A DNA stretch of 64,000 nucleotides from Gnetum montanum (lineage: Eukaryota; Streptophyta; Gnetopsida; Gnetales; Gnetaceae): assembly GCA_015680685.1 (NCBI GenBank), contig MNCI01001978.1, positions 277,341 to 341,340 on the forward strand, written 5' to 3'. Positions 1 to 13,300 of this stretch are shown here, in pieces; positions within the stretch are counted from its first letter, which is position 1; each line of letters starts with the position of its first letter. The notes beneath the pieces were generated by a model. It ran no database searches. It worked only from the letters and a program-made list of their open reading frames with translations, and was not told where the DNA came from. The translations under genes and the position numbers were made by a program.

Positions 1-3000
1 GGGTGTGTCACACAAACGCATCCACTCCGAACCAATGCAAACAATGTGGTTCAAATTTCATACCAACCAAACAAGATGGACCATGTGCTGTACCCAACAA
101 CATGCAAGTATCATCCCATCAACCGATATCATTTCCAAATGGGATGGTTCAATCTCATACAGCCATCAGTGATGGCCCCGATCTCGCAGTATCATGCAAC
201 GCTCATAGTCGAGCATGAAGAAACGAGCCTCCAAAGATGCGTGTTTCAGCATTACCCGAATTCACCATCAGGTGACTGCACAACAGAAAATTCCTTCGTG
301 AAACCTAGAGACATAGTGTGGCAAAGACAAGACAAGGGATTTTCGAGACATGCACCTCAAACATTCCTCCCACTACTCCTAACCCTTGGAGAACTTGTGA
401 TCGAGTTTGAGCGTGTGCTTGAACTCCGCAAGCTACTCCAAGAGAAGGCACAACCTATGTTCTTGAATCCATGAAAGGCTATTTTTGAGATACCATGACA
501 ACAAAACGGTCACCCGAATCAATAAAATCCTCAAACTACAATCAATAGTGAGGCACCTGCAAGTGCATGGAGAATAAGAGAGGCCAGATTTCTCTTCGTT
601 TCTTGGCTCGTGCAAGTGAACTCGCCACTACCACCCATGCGCTACTAGGCAATCAAATCGGTGAATAGGCAGAGATAGCATGCACCTGACACTACCTCAT
701 GGGGGCTTCCAAATGCTCTACCACCTCCACTGCACCAAATCAATGCTACCATTCACATGAACTCAATCCATATTATTTTCACATGGGATGGTTCAATCCC
801 ATGGAGCCATCAGTGCCAGCTCCGATCTCGCAGTGTTAGCCAACGCTCATACCCAAGCATGAAGAAACGAGCCTCCAAGGATGTGCATTTCAGCATTACC
901 CAAATTCTCCATTAGGTGACTGCACAACAAAAAACTCCTTTGTGAAACCCAGAGATAGCATGGTGCAGCCAAGATAAGGGATTTTCGAGACATGCACCTC
1001 GAACATCCCTCCCACTGCTCCTAACCCTTGAAGAACTTGTGATCAAGTTTGAGAGTGCACTCAAACTCCGCAAGCTACTCTAAGGGAAGGCACAACTTGT
1101 GTGCTTGAATCCATGAAGGACTATTTTTGAGATGCGATGACCATGAAATGGGCAGCTGGTTCAATAAAATCCTCCAACCACAATTAACAGAAAGGCACCT
1201 ACAAGTGCATGGAGAACAAAAGAGACCAAAGCGCTCTTCGTTTCTTAGCTCGTGCAAGGGAAATCGCCACTACCACCCATGCGCTACTAGGCAATCAAAT
1301 AGGTGAACAGGAAAAGAAAACATGCACTTGATGCTATCCCGTGGGGGCATCCAAATGTTCTGCCACCTCCACCACACCAAATCAATGTTACCGTTTGCAC
1401 AAACTCAATCCATGTCATTTCCAGATGGAATGGTTCAATCCGGTGGAGCCATCAATGTCGGCCCCAATATCGCAGCATTAGCCAATGCTCATACCCAGGC
1501 ATGAAGAAACGAGCCTCTAAGGATGCGCATTTCAGCATTACCCAAATTCGTTGTCAAGTGACCGCACAACAGAAAACTCCTTCGTGAAAATCAAAGACAC
1601 AACATGGCGCAGCCAAGACAAGGGATTTTCGAGACATGCACCTCAAACATCCCTCCCGCTACTCCTAACCCTTGAAGAACTTGTGATTGAGTTTGAGAAT
1701 GCACTCAAACTCCTCAAGCTACTCCAAGGGAAGGCACAACCTGTGTTCTTGAATCCAAGAAAGGCTATTTTTGAGATTCCACGACCACAAAACGATCACC
1801 CGAATTAATAAAATCCTCAAACCACAATCAATAGCAAGGCACCTGCAAGTGCATGGAGAATAAAAGAGACCAGATTTCTCTTCATTTCTCAGGTCATGCA
1901 AGTGAACTCGCCACTACCACCCATGCACTACTAGGCAATCAAAACGGTGAATAGGCAGAGACAGCATGCACCCAATGCTACCCCATGGGGGCATCCAGAT
2001 GCTCTGCCACCTCCACCACACCAAATCAACGTTACCATTCACATGAACTCAATCCATATTGTTTCTAGATGGGATGGTTCAATGCCATGGAGCCATCAGT
2101 GCCAACCCCGATCTCGTAGCGTCAGCCAATGCTCACACCCATGCATGAAGAAACGAGCCTCCAAGGATGCCTATTTTAGCATTACCCAAATTCACCGTCA
2201 GGTGACCGCACAATAGAAAACTCCTTCGTAAAACCCAAAGACATAGCGTGGCATAGCCAAGACAAGGGATTTTCGAGACATGCACCTCGAACATCCCTCT
2301 CACTACTCCTAACCCTTGACGAACTTGCAATCGAGTTCGAGAGTGCACTCAAACTCTGCAAGATACTCTAAGGGAAGGCACAACATGTGTGCTTGAATCC
2401 ACAAAGAACTATTTTCGAGATGCGACGACCACGAAATGGTCACCTGAATCAATAAAATTCTCCAACCGAAAAAAATAGCGAGGCACTTGCAGTGCATGTA
2501 GAACAAAAGAGACCAGAGCACTCTTCATTTCTCGACTCATGCAAGTGAACTCACCACTACCACCCATGCGCTACTAGGGAATTGAATCGGTGAACAGGCA
2601 GAGAGAGCATGCACCCAATGCTACCCCGTGGGGGCGTCCAGACACTCTGCCACCTCCACCATACCAAATCAACACTACCGTTCACATGAACTCAATCCAT
2701 ATCATTTCTAGATGGGATGGTTCAATTCCATGGAGCCATCAGTGCCAGCCCTGATCTCGTAATGTCAGCCAACGCTCACACCCAAGCATGAAGAAATGAT
2801 CCTCCAAGTATGCACATTTCAGCATTACCTAAATTCAGCATCAGGTGACAGAAAAATCCTTCATGAAAATGAAAGACACAACATGGCACAGCCAAGACAA
2901 GGGATTTTTGAGACATGCACCTCAAACATCCCTCCCACTGCTCCTAACCCTTGAAGAACTTACGATCGAGTTCAAGAATGTGCTCAAACTCCGCAAGCTA

Positions 3001-3965
3001 CTCCAAGGAAAGGCACAACCTGTGTTCTTGAATCCACGAAAGGTTATTTTCGAGATGCTACGATCACAAAATAGTTGCCCAAATCAATAAAATTCCACAA
3101 CCACAATCAACAACGAGGCACCTGCAAGTGCATGGAGAAAAAAAGAGGATAGATCGCTCTTTGTTTCTCGGCTTGTGCAAGTAAACTCGCCACTACCGAA
3201 ATTCAGAGTTCAGTGATCGCACAACTAAAAACTTCTTCATGAAACCTGAAGACAGAGTGTTGTGCAGAAAGAACAAAGGATTTTCGAGACATCAGCCTCG
3301 AACGTACGTTCGACTGACCCTAACCCATGGAGAACTTACTGCCGAGTTTTGGCATGCACTCAAAACTCGACAAGCTACTCCAAGGGAAGGCACAATGCAA
3401 GTTCTTGAATCCATGAAAGCTTATTTTTAAGATTGTACGACCATGAAATGGCCACCCCAATAATAGAATACATGACCCGCAATGAATAGCGAGGCACCCC
3501 TAAGGGCATGGAGAACAAGAGACTATGTCCTCTTCATTTCTCAGCTTGTGCAACTGAACTCGTCACTACCATCCATGCACTACTAAGCAATTGAATTGGT
3601 GACAAGGCAGAGAGAGCATGCACCTGATGCTACCCCATATGGGCGTCAAGTTGCTCTACTACCTCAACCACAGCAAATCAATGCAACCATTTGCACAAAA
3701 TCATTCCATATCATTTTTTGACATGATATTTCAATCCCGTAGAGACATCAGCATTGACGCCCCATGCGCTCGATGCGTCCATCTTGCAAACGAGCTCCTA
3801 AAATATCTGAGAGAACATTTAGGATAGACAGTGCAAGATCGCCAAAACCACTTCTTTGGGCAACCAACCCCACCGAACATGCCCACAACACTACAAGCCT
3901 TCTATCTTGAATCATAAACGAGGACATCGCCTTCTCTAGGGTTATCCTTCTTCGCAACAAGGCTA
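1..3965 (-). repeat. ~643-bp tandem repeat array in 5' ETS-like tract, unit 1
   Basis: Long tandem units anchored on a recurring GCATGCACCTGA-type start occur at about 680, 1,322, 1,966 and 2,609, so the period is 642-644 bp. A final unit near 3,618 belongs to a second subtype and follows an internal deletion near 3,198. The tract matches 10,306-14,284 from end to end, and there the same kind of array lies directly upstream of an 18S pseudogene. I therefore infer that this is the 5' external transcribed spacer of a second rDNA-derived unit whose 18S portion lies left of the window. No coding signal is convincing; the short open frames are repeat-phase artefacts. Confidence 0.7.
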
Positions 3966-4160
3966 GTGAGTCACAGGCATGAACAACGAGGCCGCGATAT
4001 CATGGGTAGGGGCAAGGCATCCCTGGGGGGAGAAACCCATGTATCGCTCTATCACTCCAACCACTTATCAGCTCTACCTCCCCCTATATATGTTGATTGG
4101 GCCAGTTTCAACCATACCATCCCGCACCCTTATAAATTTGGTCACCAAGGACCAAATCAA
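3966..4160 (-). promoter_or_regulatory. Pol I-like rDNA promoter segment, copy 1 (gene-promoter type)
   Basis: On the minus strand this reads TTATAAGGGTGCGGGATGG, then TATATAGGGGG (4,080-4,090), then a conserved tract through the CATGGGTTTCTCCCC region. TATATA followed by a G run is the known plant Pol I initiation consensus. The copy opens downstream (leftward) into the ~643-bp ETS-like repeats, as an rDNA gene promoter would. Promoter function is inferred from motif and position only. Confidence 0.6.
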
Positions 4161-6759
4161 TGACAGGGATCTCATGTACATAGCAGAACCTACTCTAGAG
4201 GAGGATGCACTCAAGGAGAATGCTCTCCCAAGGGCCGCTCTAAGCGAGGGCGCTCTCACGGAGAACGTTCTTAAGGAGGATGCTCTCGAGAACGGCGTCC
4301 TCGGGAAGATTGCTCCTAAGGAGAACAAAGTCCAATCTCAAGGAAAATGATCTCAAGGAGAGCATCCCTAGAAAGACCGATCTCAAGAAAGATGTTCTAA
4401 TGTAGGGAAATCTCCATGAGAACACTTGCAACAAGGCCGATCTCGAGGAGAACGCTTGTAATAAGGCTGATCTTGAGGAGAACACTCTCAGCGAGGTCGC
4501 TCCTGAAAACAGCGACCTCCATGACTGCACCCTTCAAGAGGGAACTCTCAACAAGGGTGCTCTTGCGGAAGATGCTCCTAAGGAGAACAAATTCCAAATG
4601 GCCACTCTAATAGAGAAAGCTCTCAATGAGAGCAATCTCGTGAAGAACGTTCGTAAGGAGCATGCTCTCGAGGACGTCGTCCTCACAAAGACCACTCCTG
4701 AAGAGGGTGTTCTCAAAGAGGGCACTATCCACGTGAACACTCTTACATGCATAACACAAGTTGTTGTCATTGAAAATGCTCTCGTGAATTCTACTTCAAT
4801 GGAGGTCCCTCTCAACTATGGTGATCTAGGGAGAACACTCTCGTTGATGGCCCTCTCAAACAAAATGCTCTTTGTAAGATCGTCCTCAGGGAGACCACTC
4901 TTAGAGAGGTGTTCTTAGAGGGTACTCTTGGGAAGGGCATTCTATGAGAGAACATACTCAGAAAGGCTCATCCCAAGAACAACACTCACGTGCATAGCGC
5001 AAGGTGCTCCCAAGGGGAACGCTCTCGAAAAGGATGCTCTAACAAAGGGCGCTTTCAATGGAAGGCACTCATATGGACAACACTCTCAAACATGGCATCC
5101 TTCGAGAACGCATTCTCAAGGAGGATGAAATTCTTCGAAAGAATGCTCTCAACAAGGGAACTCTTGAGCTGAACACTCATGTGCTTACTGCAAGATACTC
5201 TCATGGACAATGCTTTAGCAAAGCCCGCTCTCAGGAACGACGCTCTCAAGGAGGGCACTCTTTGACAAAACGCTCTCAAAAAAGACACTCTAGAGAGAAC
5301 TATCCAATCGAGGGCCCTCTTAAAGAGAACGCTCTAATGGAGGGTGCTCTCAATGATAACGCTCCACTGGAGAGTGATCTCACATAGAATGCTCTTAAGG
5401 ATGACGCTCTCAAAGAGGGCATCCCTGGAGAGACCGAGCTCAAAGAGGAAGTTCTAATGGAGATAGCTCTCCAAGAGAACAATCTCAAAAAGAGTGCTCT
5501 CGAGGAGAACGTTCTTAAGAAGGACACTCTCCAGGAGGGCATCCTTAATGAGACCGTTCTCAAGGAGGGCATTCTCCAGGAAGGCACTCTTAAGAAGGGC
5601 ACTCTCCGATACAAGCATTCTCAATGATGACACTCTCAAGGTGAATACTCTCACGTGCATAACGCAGGTGCTCCCATGGAAAATTCCATCATGGAGGAAG
5701 CTCTCAAGGAGAACTCTTTCGTAAAGACTACTCTTAGGAAGACCACTCTTAGCAAAGGCGATCTAAATGAGGGCACCATTCGCCAGAACGATCTTGATGA
5801 GTGCACTCTAGGGAGAATGCTCCAGGAGAGGGCACTCTCAAAGAGAACACTCTAACAGAGGGCACTTTGATGAAGAACGCTCTCAAGGAGGATGTCCTTA
5901 GCCAGAGTGCTCTCAATGATCATGCTATAATGCAGGATTCTCTCCAAGATAATGCTCTCAACAACAGCACTCTCAAGGAGAACACTATCATGCGCGTAAC
6001 ACAAGGTGCTCTCACGTGGAACACAATGAGGGTGCTCGCTCTAACGAAGATCACTCTCTAAGAGGGCACCTTCTAAGAAGGAGCTCTCAATGACAGCGCT
6101 CTCAAGAAGAACACTCTCACGTGCATCACACTAGATAATTGGAGAAGGCATCCTCAGGAAGAATGTTCTCACAGAGGCCACTCTCAGGGAAAACGATCTC
6201 ATGAAGGGTGCGCTCTAAAAGAAGGCACTCTTCGATAGAATGATCTCAACGAGGGTGCTCTCTCAAAGAGAACGCTCTTCCGAAGGCCCCTCTAATGAAG
6301 GGAACTCCTAAGAAGAGCACTCTCATGGAGGGTGATCTCACCGAGCTCGCTCTCAAGGAAGCCATTCTAATGGAGGCCACTCTCAGAGAAAATGCTCTCA
6401 ACAAAGGCACTCTCAGGGAGAACACTCTCACGTGTGCAACGCAAGGTTCCCTATAGGAGAACGCTCTGAGGAAGGCTGCTTTAAGGGAGAGAGCTCTCAA
6501 GGAGAATGCTCTTGAGAAGGGCAATATCACATAGAATACTCTTAAAGAGAATGCTCTCAACAAGGGCATCCACAGTGAAACCGATCTCAAGGAGGGTGTT
6601 CTATTGGAGGTAGCTCTCCAAGAAAACAATCTCAACAAGGCTGCTCTCCAGAAGAACACTCTCACATGCATAACACAAAGTGCTCTCAGGGAGGTCGCTT
6701 TGAGGGAGAGCACTCTCCAAGAGGGAGCTCTCAATGAGGGTGCTCTAGGAAGAACACTC
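4161..6759. repeat. 15-bp degenerate minisatellite, IGS-like block 1
   Basis: The block is built from a 15-bp unit close to GCTCTCAAGGAGAAC, alternating with variants such as ACTCTCAATGAGGGC. Units diverge heavily but keep the 15-bp phase. A recurrent variant pair carries CTCACGTGCATAACGCAAGG, often decayed to CACATG. Because 15 is a multiple of three, every frame gives a pseudo-pentapeptide pattern; stops are frequent and I do not regard it as coding. The block corresponds to 14,471-16,715 in the second spacer unit. Confidence 0.85.
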
Positions 6760-7045
6760 CAGGGCAACCAACCCCATGGAACATGCCCACAACACTGCAA
6801 GCCTTTTATCTTAAATCGTAAACAAGGATACCGTCTTCTCTGGGGCTATCCTTCTTCGTAGCAAGGCTCGTGGGTCATGACCATGAACATCGAGGCCATG
6901 ATATCATGGGCAGGGCAAGGCATCCCTAGGGGGAGAAACCCATGTATCACTCTATCACTCCAACCACTCGTCAACTCTACCTCCCCCTATATATGTTAAT
7001 TGGGCCAATTTCAGCCATACCATCCCGCACCCTTATAAATTTGAT
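6760..7045 (-). promoter_or_regulatory. Pol I-like promoter segment, copy 2 (spacer-promoter type I)
   Basis: The TATATAGGGGG core lies at 6,983-6,993 on the minus strand. About 210 bp of the downstream ETS-like sequence follows, then a break at GGGCAACCAACCCC into minisatellite. Copies 5 and 6 have the same breakpoint, so these are duplicated, truncated promoters of the spacer-promoter kind. The function is inferred. Confidence 0.55.
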
Positions 7046-8360
7046 CACAACACAGCACCTGAACGAGAGCACTCTTAAGGAGAGTACTCTCACATGTGTG
7101 GTGCAAGGTACTCTTGGGGAGGGCACTCTCAAGAAGAACGCTCTCGGAAGGGCTGCTCTAAGCAAGGGCACTCTCACACAGAACATTCTTAAGAAGACCA
7201 TTCTCAAGGACGCTGCTACAGGGAGACTGCTCTCAACGAGGGCAGTCCAGGGAGAACAGTCACGATAAGGACATCCTCAAGGAGACTGCTCTCCATTAGG
7301 GCACTCTCAATGAGGGCACTCCAGGGGAAATTTTCCTGATGAGGTAGTCCTCAAGGGGAACGCTCTCAAGGAGAGCCGTTCTCAGGGAGGGTGCTCTTAG
7401 GAAGACCGCTCTCCAGGAGACCGCTCTGGATGAGAGTGATCTCAGAGAGATCACTCTCAAAGAGGGCATTCTCCAGGGAGACCACTCTCAACAAGGACTC
7501 TCTAGGGAGAATTCTTTCAATGAGGACATCCTTAGTGAGACCGCTCTTAAGAAGGGCATTCTTAGGGAGGGCACTCTTAGGAAAGGTGCTCTTCGAAACA
7601 ACGCTCCCAAGGTGAAAACTCTCATGTGCGTAACACAAGGTGATCACATGGCAAACGCTCTCATGGAGATTGATCTAATGGAGGATACCCTTAGGAAGAA
7701 TTCTCTCGGCAAGAACACTCTCAAGGATGGCACTCTTTGACAAAATGCTCCCAATGATGTCACTCCAGGGAGAACGCTCTCGATGAGGGCAACCTCAGGG
7801 AGACCGCTCTTCATGAGGATGCTCTCAATGAGGACACTCCAAGGAGAATGCTCCCAATGAAGGCGTGCTCAATGAGATCACTCTCAAGGAGGATGTTCTC
7901 AGGGAGGGTGTTCTTAGGAAGACCGCTCTCAAGGAAAATGCTACTAATGAGGGCAATCTTAGGGAGACCGCTCTCAAGGAGGACATTCTCCAAAGAGACC
8001 ACTCTCAACAAGGGTGCTCTAGGGAGAATTCTCTTGATGAGGACATCCTCAGGGAGACCACTCTCAATAAGGGCATTCTCAGGGAGGTCACTCTTAGGAA
8101 AGGTGCTCTCCAAAATAGTGCTCACAAGCTGAAAACTCTCATGTGCGTAACACAAGGTGCTCACATGGAGAATGCTCTAATGAAGGATGCCCTTAGGAAG
8201 AACACTCTCAAGGATGGCACTCTTCACCAGAACACTTTCAGTGAGGGCACTTCAAGAAGAATGCTTGTGATGAGGGTGCTCTCAAGAAGAATGCTCTTCA
8301 AATGGTGTTCTCAGGGAGGGTAATCTCAAGAAGGGTGTTCTCAAGAAGGGCGTTCTTAGG
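7046..8360. repeat. 15-bp degenerate minisatellite, block 2
   Basis: This is the same 15-bp family as the preceding block. It includes two nearby copies of a CTCATGTGCGTAACACAAGG variant at about 7,620 and 8,140, which mark a longer period of roughly 0.5 kb. Nothing else is recognised in it. Confidence 0.85.
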
Positions 8361-8530
8361 TTCACGAGTGTGCAATATCATGGGTAGGGCAAGGCATCCT
8401 TGGGGGAGAAACCCATGTATTGATCTATCACTATCACCGATTGTCAACTCTACCTACCCCTATATATGTTGATTAGGCCAGTTTCAGCCATACCATCCTG
8501 CACCCTTATAAATTCGATCACGAAGGATGA
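8361..8530 (-). promoter_or_regulatory. Pol I-like promoter segment, copy 3 (spacer-promoter type II)
   Basis: The minus strand carries a TATATAGGGGT core at 8,457-8,466. This copy keeps only ~100 bp downstream of the core, ending near GATATTGCACACTCG, which is shorter than copies 2, 5 and 6. Copies 8, 9 and 10 have the same short form. Confidence 0.5.
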
Positions 8531-8711
8531 GCTCAAGGGAAGTGCTCTCAGGGAGAGCACTCTCACGTGCATAGTACAAGGCACTCTCGAGGAGGGCATT
8601 CTCAAGGAGAATGCTCTCCAAAGGGTAGCTCTAACCAAGGGCAAGGCATCCTTGGGGGAGAAACCCACGTATCGCTCTATCACTATCACCGGTCATCAAC
8701 TCTACCTACCT
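8531..8711 (-). other. Minisatellite remnant and second partial promoter copy, fused to 18S
   Basis: About 110 bp of 15-bp minisatellite is followed by a second, incomplete copy of the promoter-proximal transcribed sequence (about 8,641-8,711). This partial copy lacks the TATATA core. Near 8,711, within CTACCTAC, it changes abruptly into 18S-like sequence. The junction looks like a recombination breakpoint between spacer and gene. Confidence 0.6.
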
Positions 8712-9438
8712 ACAATGAAGGGTATGTCGTTGCATCGACAGAAGGAATGGAGCGGTCGATGCACACCGCATCGGTGGATCAACCACCCCTTCCCAAGATC
8801 CAACTATGAGCTTTTTAACTACAACAACTTAAATATACGCTATTGGAGCTGCAATTACTATGGCTGCTAGCACCAGACTTGCCCTCCAATGGATCCTCAT
8901 TAAGGACTTTAAATTGTACTCATTCCAATTACCAGACTCGATGAGCCCGGTATTTTTATTTATTGTCACTACCTCCCTGTGTCAGGACTGGGTAATTTGC
9001 ATGCCTACTACCTTCCTTGGATGTGGTAGTCATTTCTCAGGCTCCCTCTCTAGAATCAAACCCTAATTCCCTATCACCCATCACAACCATGGTAGGTCTC
9101 TATCCTACCATCGAAAGTTGATAGGGCAGAAATTTGAATGAAGCATCGCTGGCACAAGGGTCGTGTGATCCGTCCAGTTACCATGATTCACCGAGCAAAC
9201 AAGCAAGCTCGCATCTACCTTTTATCTAATAAATGAATCCCTTCTGAGAGTCAGGATTTCCTGCACATATTAGCTCTAGAATTACTATGGTTATCCGAGT
9301 AGTAAGGTACCATCAAAGAAACTATAACTGATTTAATGAGCCATCTGCAGTTTCACCGTTTGTAGTAAGTTCATACTTAGACATGCATGGCTTAATCTTT
9401 GAGATAAGCATATGACTATTGGCAGGATCAACCAGGTA
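8712..9438 (-). pseudogene. Nuclear 18S rRNA, 5' fragment, pseudogene
   Basis: Read on the minus strand it begins with the eukaryotic 18S 5' end TACCTGGTTGATCCTGCC at 9,438. It continues through recognisable small-subunit sequence, including the AAGCCATGCATGTCTAAG, GAATTAGGGTTTGATTC and TTTAAGTTGTTG regions, to about 8,712. That is ~727 of roughly 1,800 nt, so the 3' 60% is missing. The normally invariant 530-loop region (about 8,845-8,880) is damaged: the CCGCGG core reads CCATAG, and nearby GCCAGC and TTCCAGC read GCTAGC and TTGCAGC. Most differences are C-to-T or G-to-A at former CpG sites, which suits a silenced, methylated copy. It cannot give a working rRNA. Its 5' side continues into an ETS-like tract. 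Confidence 0.92.
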
Positions 9439-10305
9439 ACATCGTCTGCAACTATATGTTGGGCACCGTTGTCCTTCCTTACTCGAAAGACACGAACGAC
9501 CCTTCATGCACCGATTTTGGACAACATCTTTCGCAGGCACTGTTCCCTGGTTTACGCAATCGCATGCCCAGGAAACATGACACTGAAATAGATGACAAAC
9601 GTAGCCTTGTTCTTGACCAGAGATGTGTGAGTGCCTAGGGTGTTGCACAAGTGCATAGCATACTACCCGCACCCTCCAGCATTCACGCAAATGCCCGACA
9701 TCGAGGTTACTGCCTACGGGTTCCTCCATCCCCCCGATACGATTACCAAACCTGAGAGCGCTTCCTCACAAATGCTTCTCCGTGAGAACAAAGTTCCACA
9801 CAGGAAGTAGCACACACCACACTGAAAAAGGCCACCTTAGGGGCACCCACTAAAGAATGAGCCACGTGAATGTGCATGAAGGATAAAAGAACCTCAGTCC
9901 TCATAGTTCCCCGGCACGTGCACCTGAACTCGCATCTACCACCCACACGCTACTGAGTGGTGGAATTCGTGATCAGGAAAAGGAAACATGCACCTGACGC
10001 TACCCCATGGGGGTGTTGACATGCTCTACTACCTCAACCACACCAACCTGATGTAGCCATTTTCCCCCATTCCAAATAGGCCCTGGGCCCCCATTCCAAA
10101 TCACAATCTACGTGAGTGCCAAAACATTTCCGTCCTCACTATCCAACCATCAGGGGTGAGCGATGCTTCCTAGCAACGCAACCACTATGAACCAGCGATC
10201 ACAACATGGTTTGATTTTCATGCCAACGCAACAAGATGAAACATGTTCCGTACCAAGGAACATGCAAATATTGTCACATCCTCTCTCTATTCAAGCATCA
10301 TGATG
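9439..10305 (-). other. 18S-proximal part of 5' external transcribed spacer
   Basis: This is the sequence immediately upstream of the 18S 5' end on its transcribed strand. The proximal ~450 bp is unlike any other part of the window. From about 9,880 it shows homology to the ~645-bp repeats, including a GCATGCACCTGACGC-type anchor near 9,988, and then a diverged stretch at 10,050-10,305. I call it ETS from position; I see no processing site or open frame. Confidence 0.6.
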
Positions 10306-13300
10306 GGGGGTGCATTGCACAAATGCACCCACTTCGAACCAACGTAAATAATGTGGTTCAAATTTCATACCAACCAAACAAGACGGACCATGTGCCGTAC
10401 TCAGCAACATGCAAGTATCGTCCCATCAACCGATATCATTTTCAAATGGGATGGTTCAATCCTGTACAGCCATCAGTGATGGCCTCGATCTCGCAGTATC
10501 ATGCAACGCTCACAGCCGAGCATGAAGAAACGAGCCTCCAAAGATGCATGTTTCAGCATTACCCGAATTCGTTGTCAGGTGACCGCACAATAGAAAATTT
10601 GTCTGTGAAACCTAGAGACACAACATGGAAGAGACAAGACAAGGGATTTTCGAGACATGCACCTCAAACATCCCTCCCATTGCTCCTAACCCTTGGAGAA
10701 CTTGCGATTGAGTTCGAGCATGCGCTTGAACTCCGCAAGCTACTCCAAGGGAAGGCACAACCTGTGTTCTTGAATCCACAAAAGGCTATTTTTGAGATGC
10801 CATGATAACGAAATGGTCATCCAAATCAATAAAATCCTCAAACCTCAATCAACAGCAAGGCAAATGCAAGTGCATGGAGAACAAGAGAGGCTAGATCGCT
10901 CTTCGTTTCTTGGCTCATGTAAGTGAACTCGCCACTACCACCCATGTGCTACTAGGTAATCGAATCGGTGAACAGGTAGAGACATCATGCACCCGACGCT
11001 ACCCCATGGGGGCGTCCAGACACTCAGCCACCTCCACCGCACCAAATCAACGCTACCATTCACACAAAATCAATCCATATCATTTTTAGATGGGATGGTT
11101 CAATCCCGTGGAGCCATCAATGCCAGCTCCAATCTCGCAGTGTCAACCAACGATCACACCCAGGCATGAAGAAAAGAGCCTCCAAGGATGCACGTTTCAG
11201 CATTACCGGAATTCACCGTCAGGTGACCGCACAATAGAAAACTCCTTTGTGAAACCTAGAGACAGTGTGGCATAGCCAAGAAAAGGGATTTTTGAGACAT
11301 GTGCCTTGAACATCCCTCCCACTACTCCTAACCCTTGAAGAACTTGCGATCAAGTTTGAGAGCATGCTCAAACTCCACAAGCTACTCCAAGGGAAGGCAC
11401 AACCTGTGTGCTTGAATCCACGAAGCACTATTTTCGAGATGCAATGACCATGAAATGGGCATCCAATTCAATAAAATCCTCCAAATGCAATCAATAGCGA
11501 GGCACCTACAAGTGCATGGAGAATAAAAGAGACCAGAGCGCTCTTGGTTTCTTGGCTCGTGCAAGTGAACTCGCCACTACCATCCATGTGCTACTAGGAA
11601 ATTGAGTTGGTGAACAGGCAGAGACAGCATACACCTAATGCTACCCTATGGGGGTTTCCAAACACTCAGCCACCTCCACCACACCAAATCAACATTACCA
11701 TTCACACGAACTCAATCCATGTCATTTTTCAGTGGAATGGTTCAATCCCATGGAGCCATTAGTGCCGACCCCAATCTCGCAGTGTTAGCCAACGCTCACA
11801 CCCACACATGAAGAAACAAGCCTCCAAGGATGCGCATTTCAGCATTACCTAAATTCACCATCAGGTGACCGCACAATAGAAAACTCCTTCATTAAAATCA
11901 AAGACACAACGTGGCGCAGCCAAGACAAGGGATTTTTGAGACATGTGCCTCAAACATCCCTCCCGCTGCTCCTAACCCTTGAAGAACTTGCGATCAAGTT
12001 TGAGAATTTGCTCAAACTCTACAAGCTACTCCAAGGGAAGGCACAACCTATGTTCTTGAATCCACAAAAGGCTATTTTCGACATGCTACGATCACGAAAC
12101 GGTTGTCCGAATCAATAAAATCCCACAACCGCAATCAACAGTGAGGCACTTGCAAGTGCATGGAGAAAAAAAGAGGATATATCACTCTTCATTTCTCCAC
12201 TTGTGCAAGTGAACTCGCCACTACCACCCATGCGCTACTAGGCAATCAAATTGGTGAATAGGTAGAGATAGCATGCACCTGATGCTACCCCATGGGGACG
12301 TCCAGATGCTCTGCCACCTCCACTGCACCAAATCAATGCTACCATTCGCACTAACTCAATCCATATCATTTTTAGATGGGATGGTTCAATCCCATGGAGG
12401 CATCAGTGTCGGCTCAAATCCCACAGAGTCAACCAACCCTCACACCCAGGCATGAAGAAATGAGCCTCCAAGGATGCGTGTTTCAACATTACCCAAATTC
12501 ACTATTAGGTGACCGCACAATAGAAAACTCCTTCGTGAAACCCAAAGACATAGCGTGGCATAGCCAAGACAAGGGATTTTCGAGACATGCACCTTGAACA
12601 TCCCTCTCACTACTCCTAACCCTTGAAGAACTTGCAATCGAGTTCGAGAGTGCGCTCAAACTCTACAAGATACTCTAAGGGAAGGCACAACATGTGTGCT
12701 TGAATCCATAAAGAACTATTTTTGAGATGCGATGACCACGAAATGGTCACCCGTATCAATAAAATCCTCCAATCATAAAAAAATGTGAGGCACCTGGAAG
12801 TGCATGGAGAATAAAAGAGACCAGAGCACTCTTCTTTTCTTGGCTTGTACAAGTGAACTCGCCACTACCACCCATGCGCTACTAGGTAATCGTATCAGTG
12901 AACAGGCAGAGACAGCATGCACCCGATGCTACCCTGTGGGGGTGTCCAGACGTTCTACCACCTCCACCGCACTAAATCAATGATACTGTTCACATGAACT
13001 CAATCCATATCATTTCCAGATGGGATGGTTCAATCCCATGGAGCCATCAGTGCTGGCCCCGATCTTGCAGCATCAGCCAACGCTCACACCCACGCATGAA
13101 GAAACGACCCTCCAAGGATGCGCATTTTAGCATTACCCAAATTCATCATCAGGTGACCGCACAATAGAAAACTACTTCATGAAAATCAAAGACACAGCGT
13201 GGCATAGCCAAGACAAGGGATTTTCAAGACATGCACCTCAAAAAGCCCTCCCACTACTCCTAACCCTTGAAGAACTTGTGACCGAGTTCGAGAATGCACT

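Noticed and set aside
4080-4160. Possible 5S rRNA gene, from minus-strand GGGTGCGGGATGGTATGG
   Set aside because: Only the first few bases resemble the 5S start. The internal Pol III A/C-box structure and the rest of the gene are absent.
4161-8689. Open frames of 60-200 codons with a pentapeptide-like ALKEN/TLKEN pattern, on both strands
   Set aside because: They follow from a 15-bp repeat, which is in phase with codons in every frame. Stops are frequent, frames are short, no start context stands out, and the residue pattern lacks the A(D/N)Lxx core of pentapeptide-repeat proteins.
9322-9729. 135-codon minus-strand frame overlapping the 18S 5' end
   Set aside because: It is the 18S and ETS sequence read as protein, not a gene.
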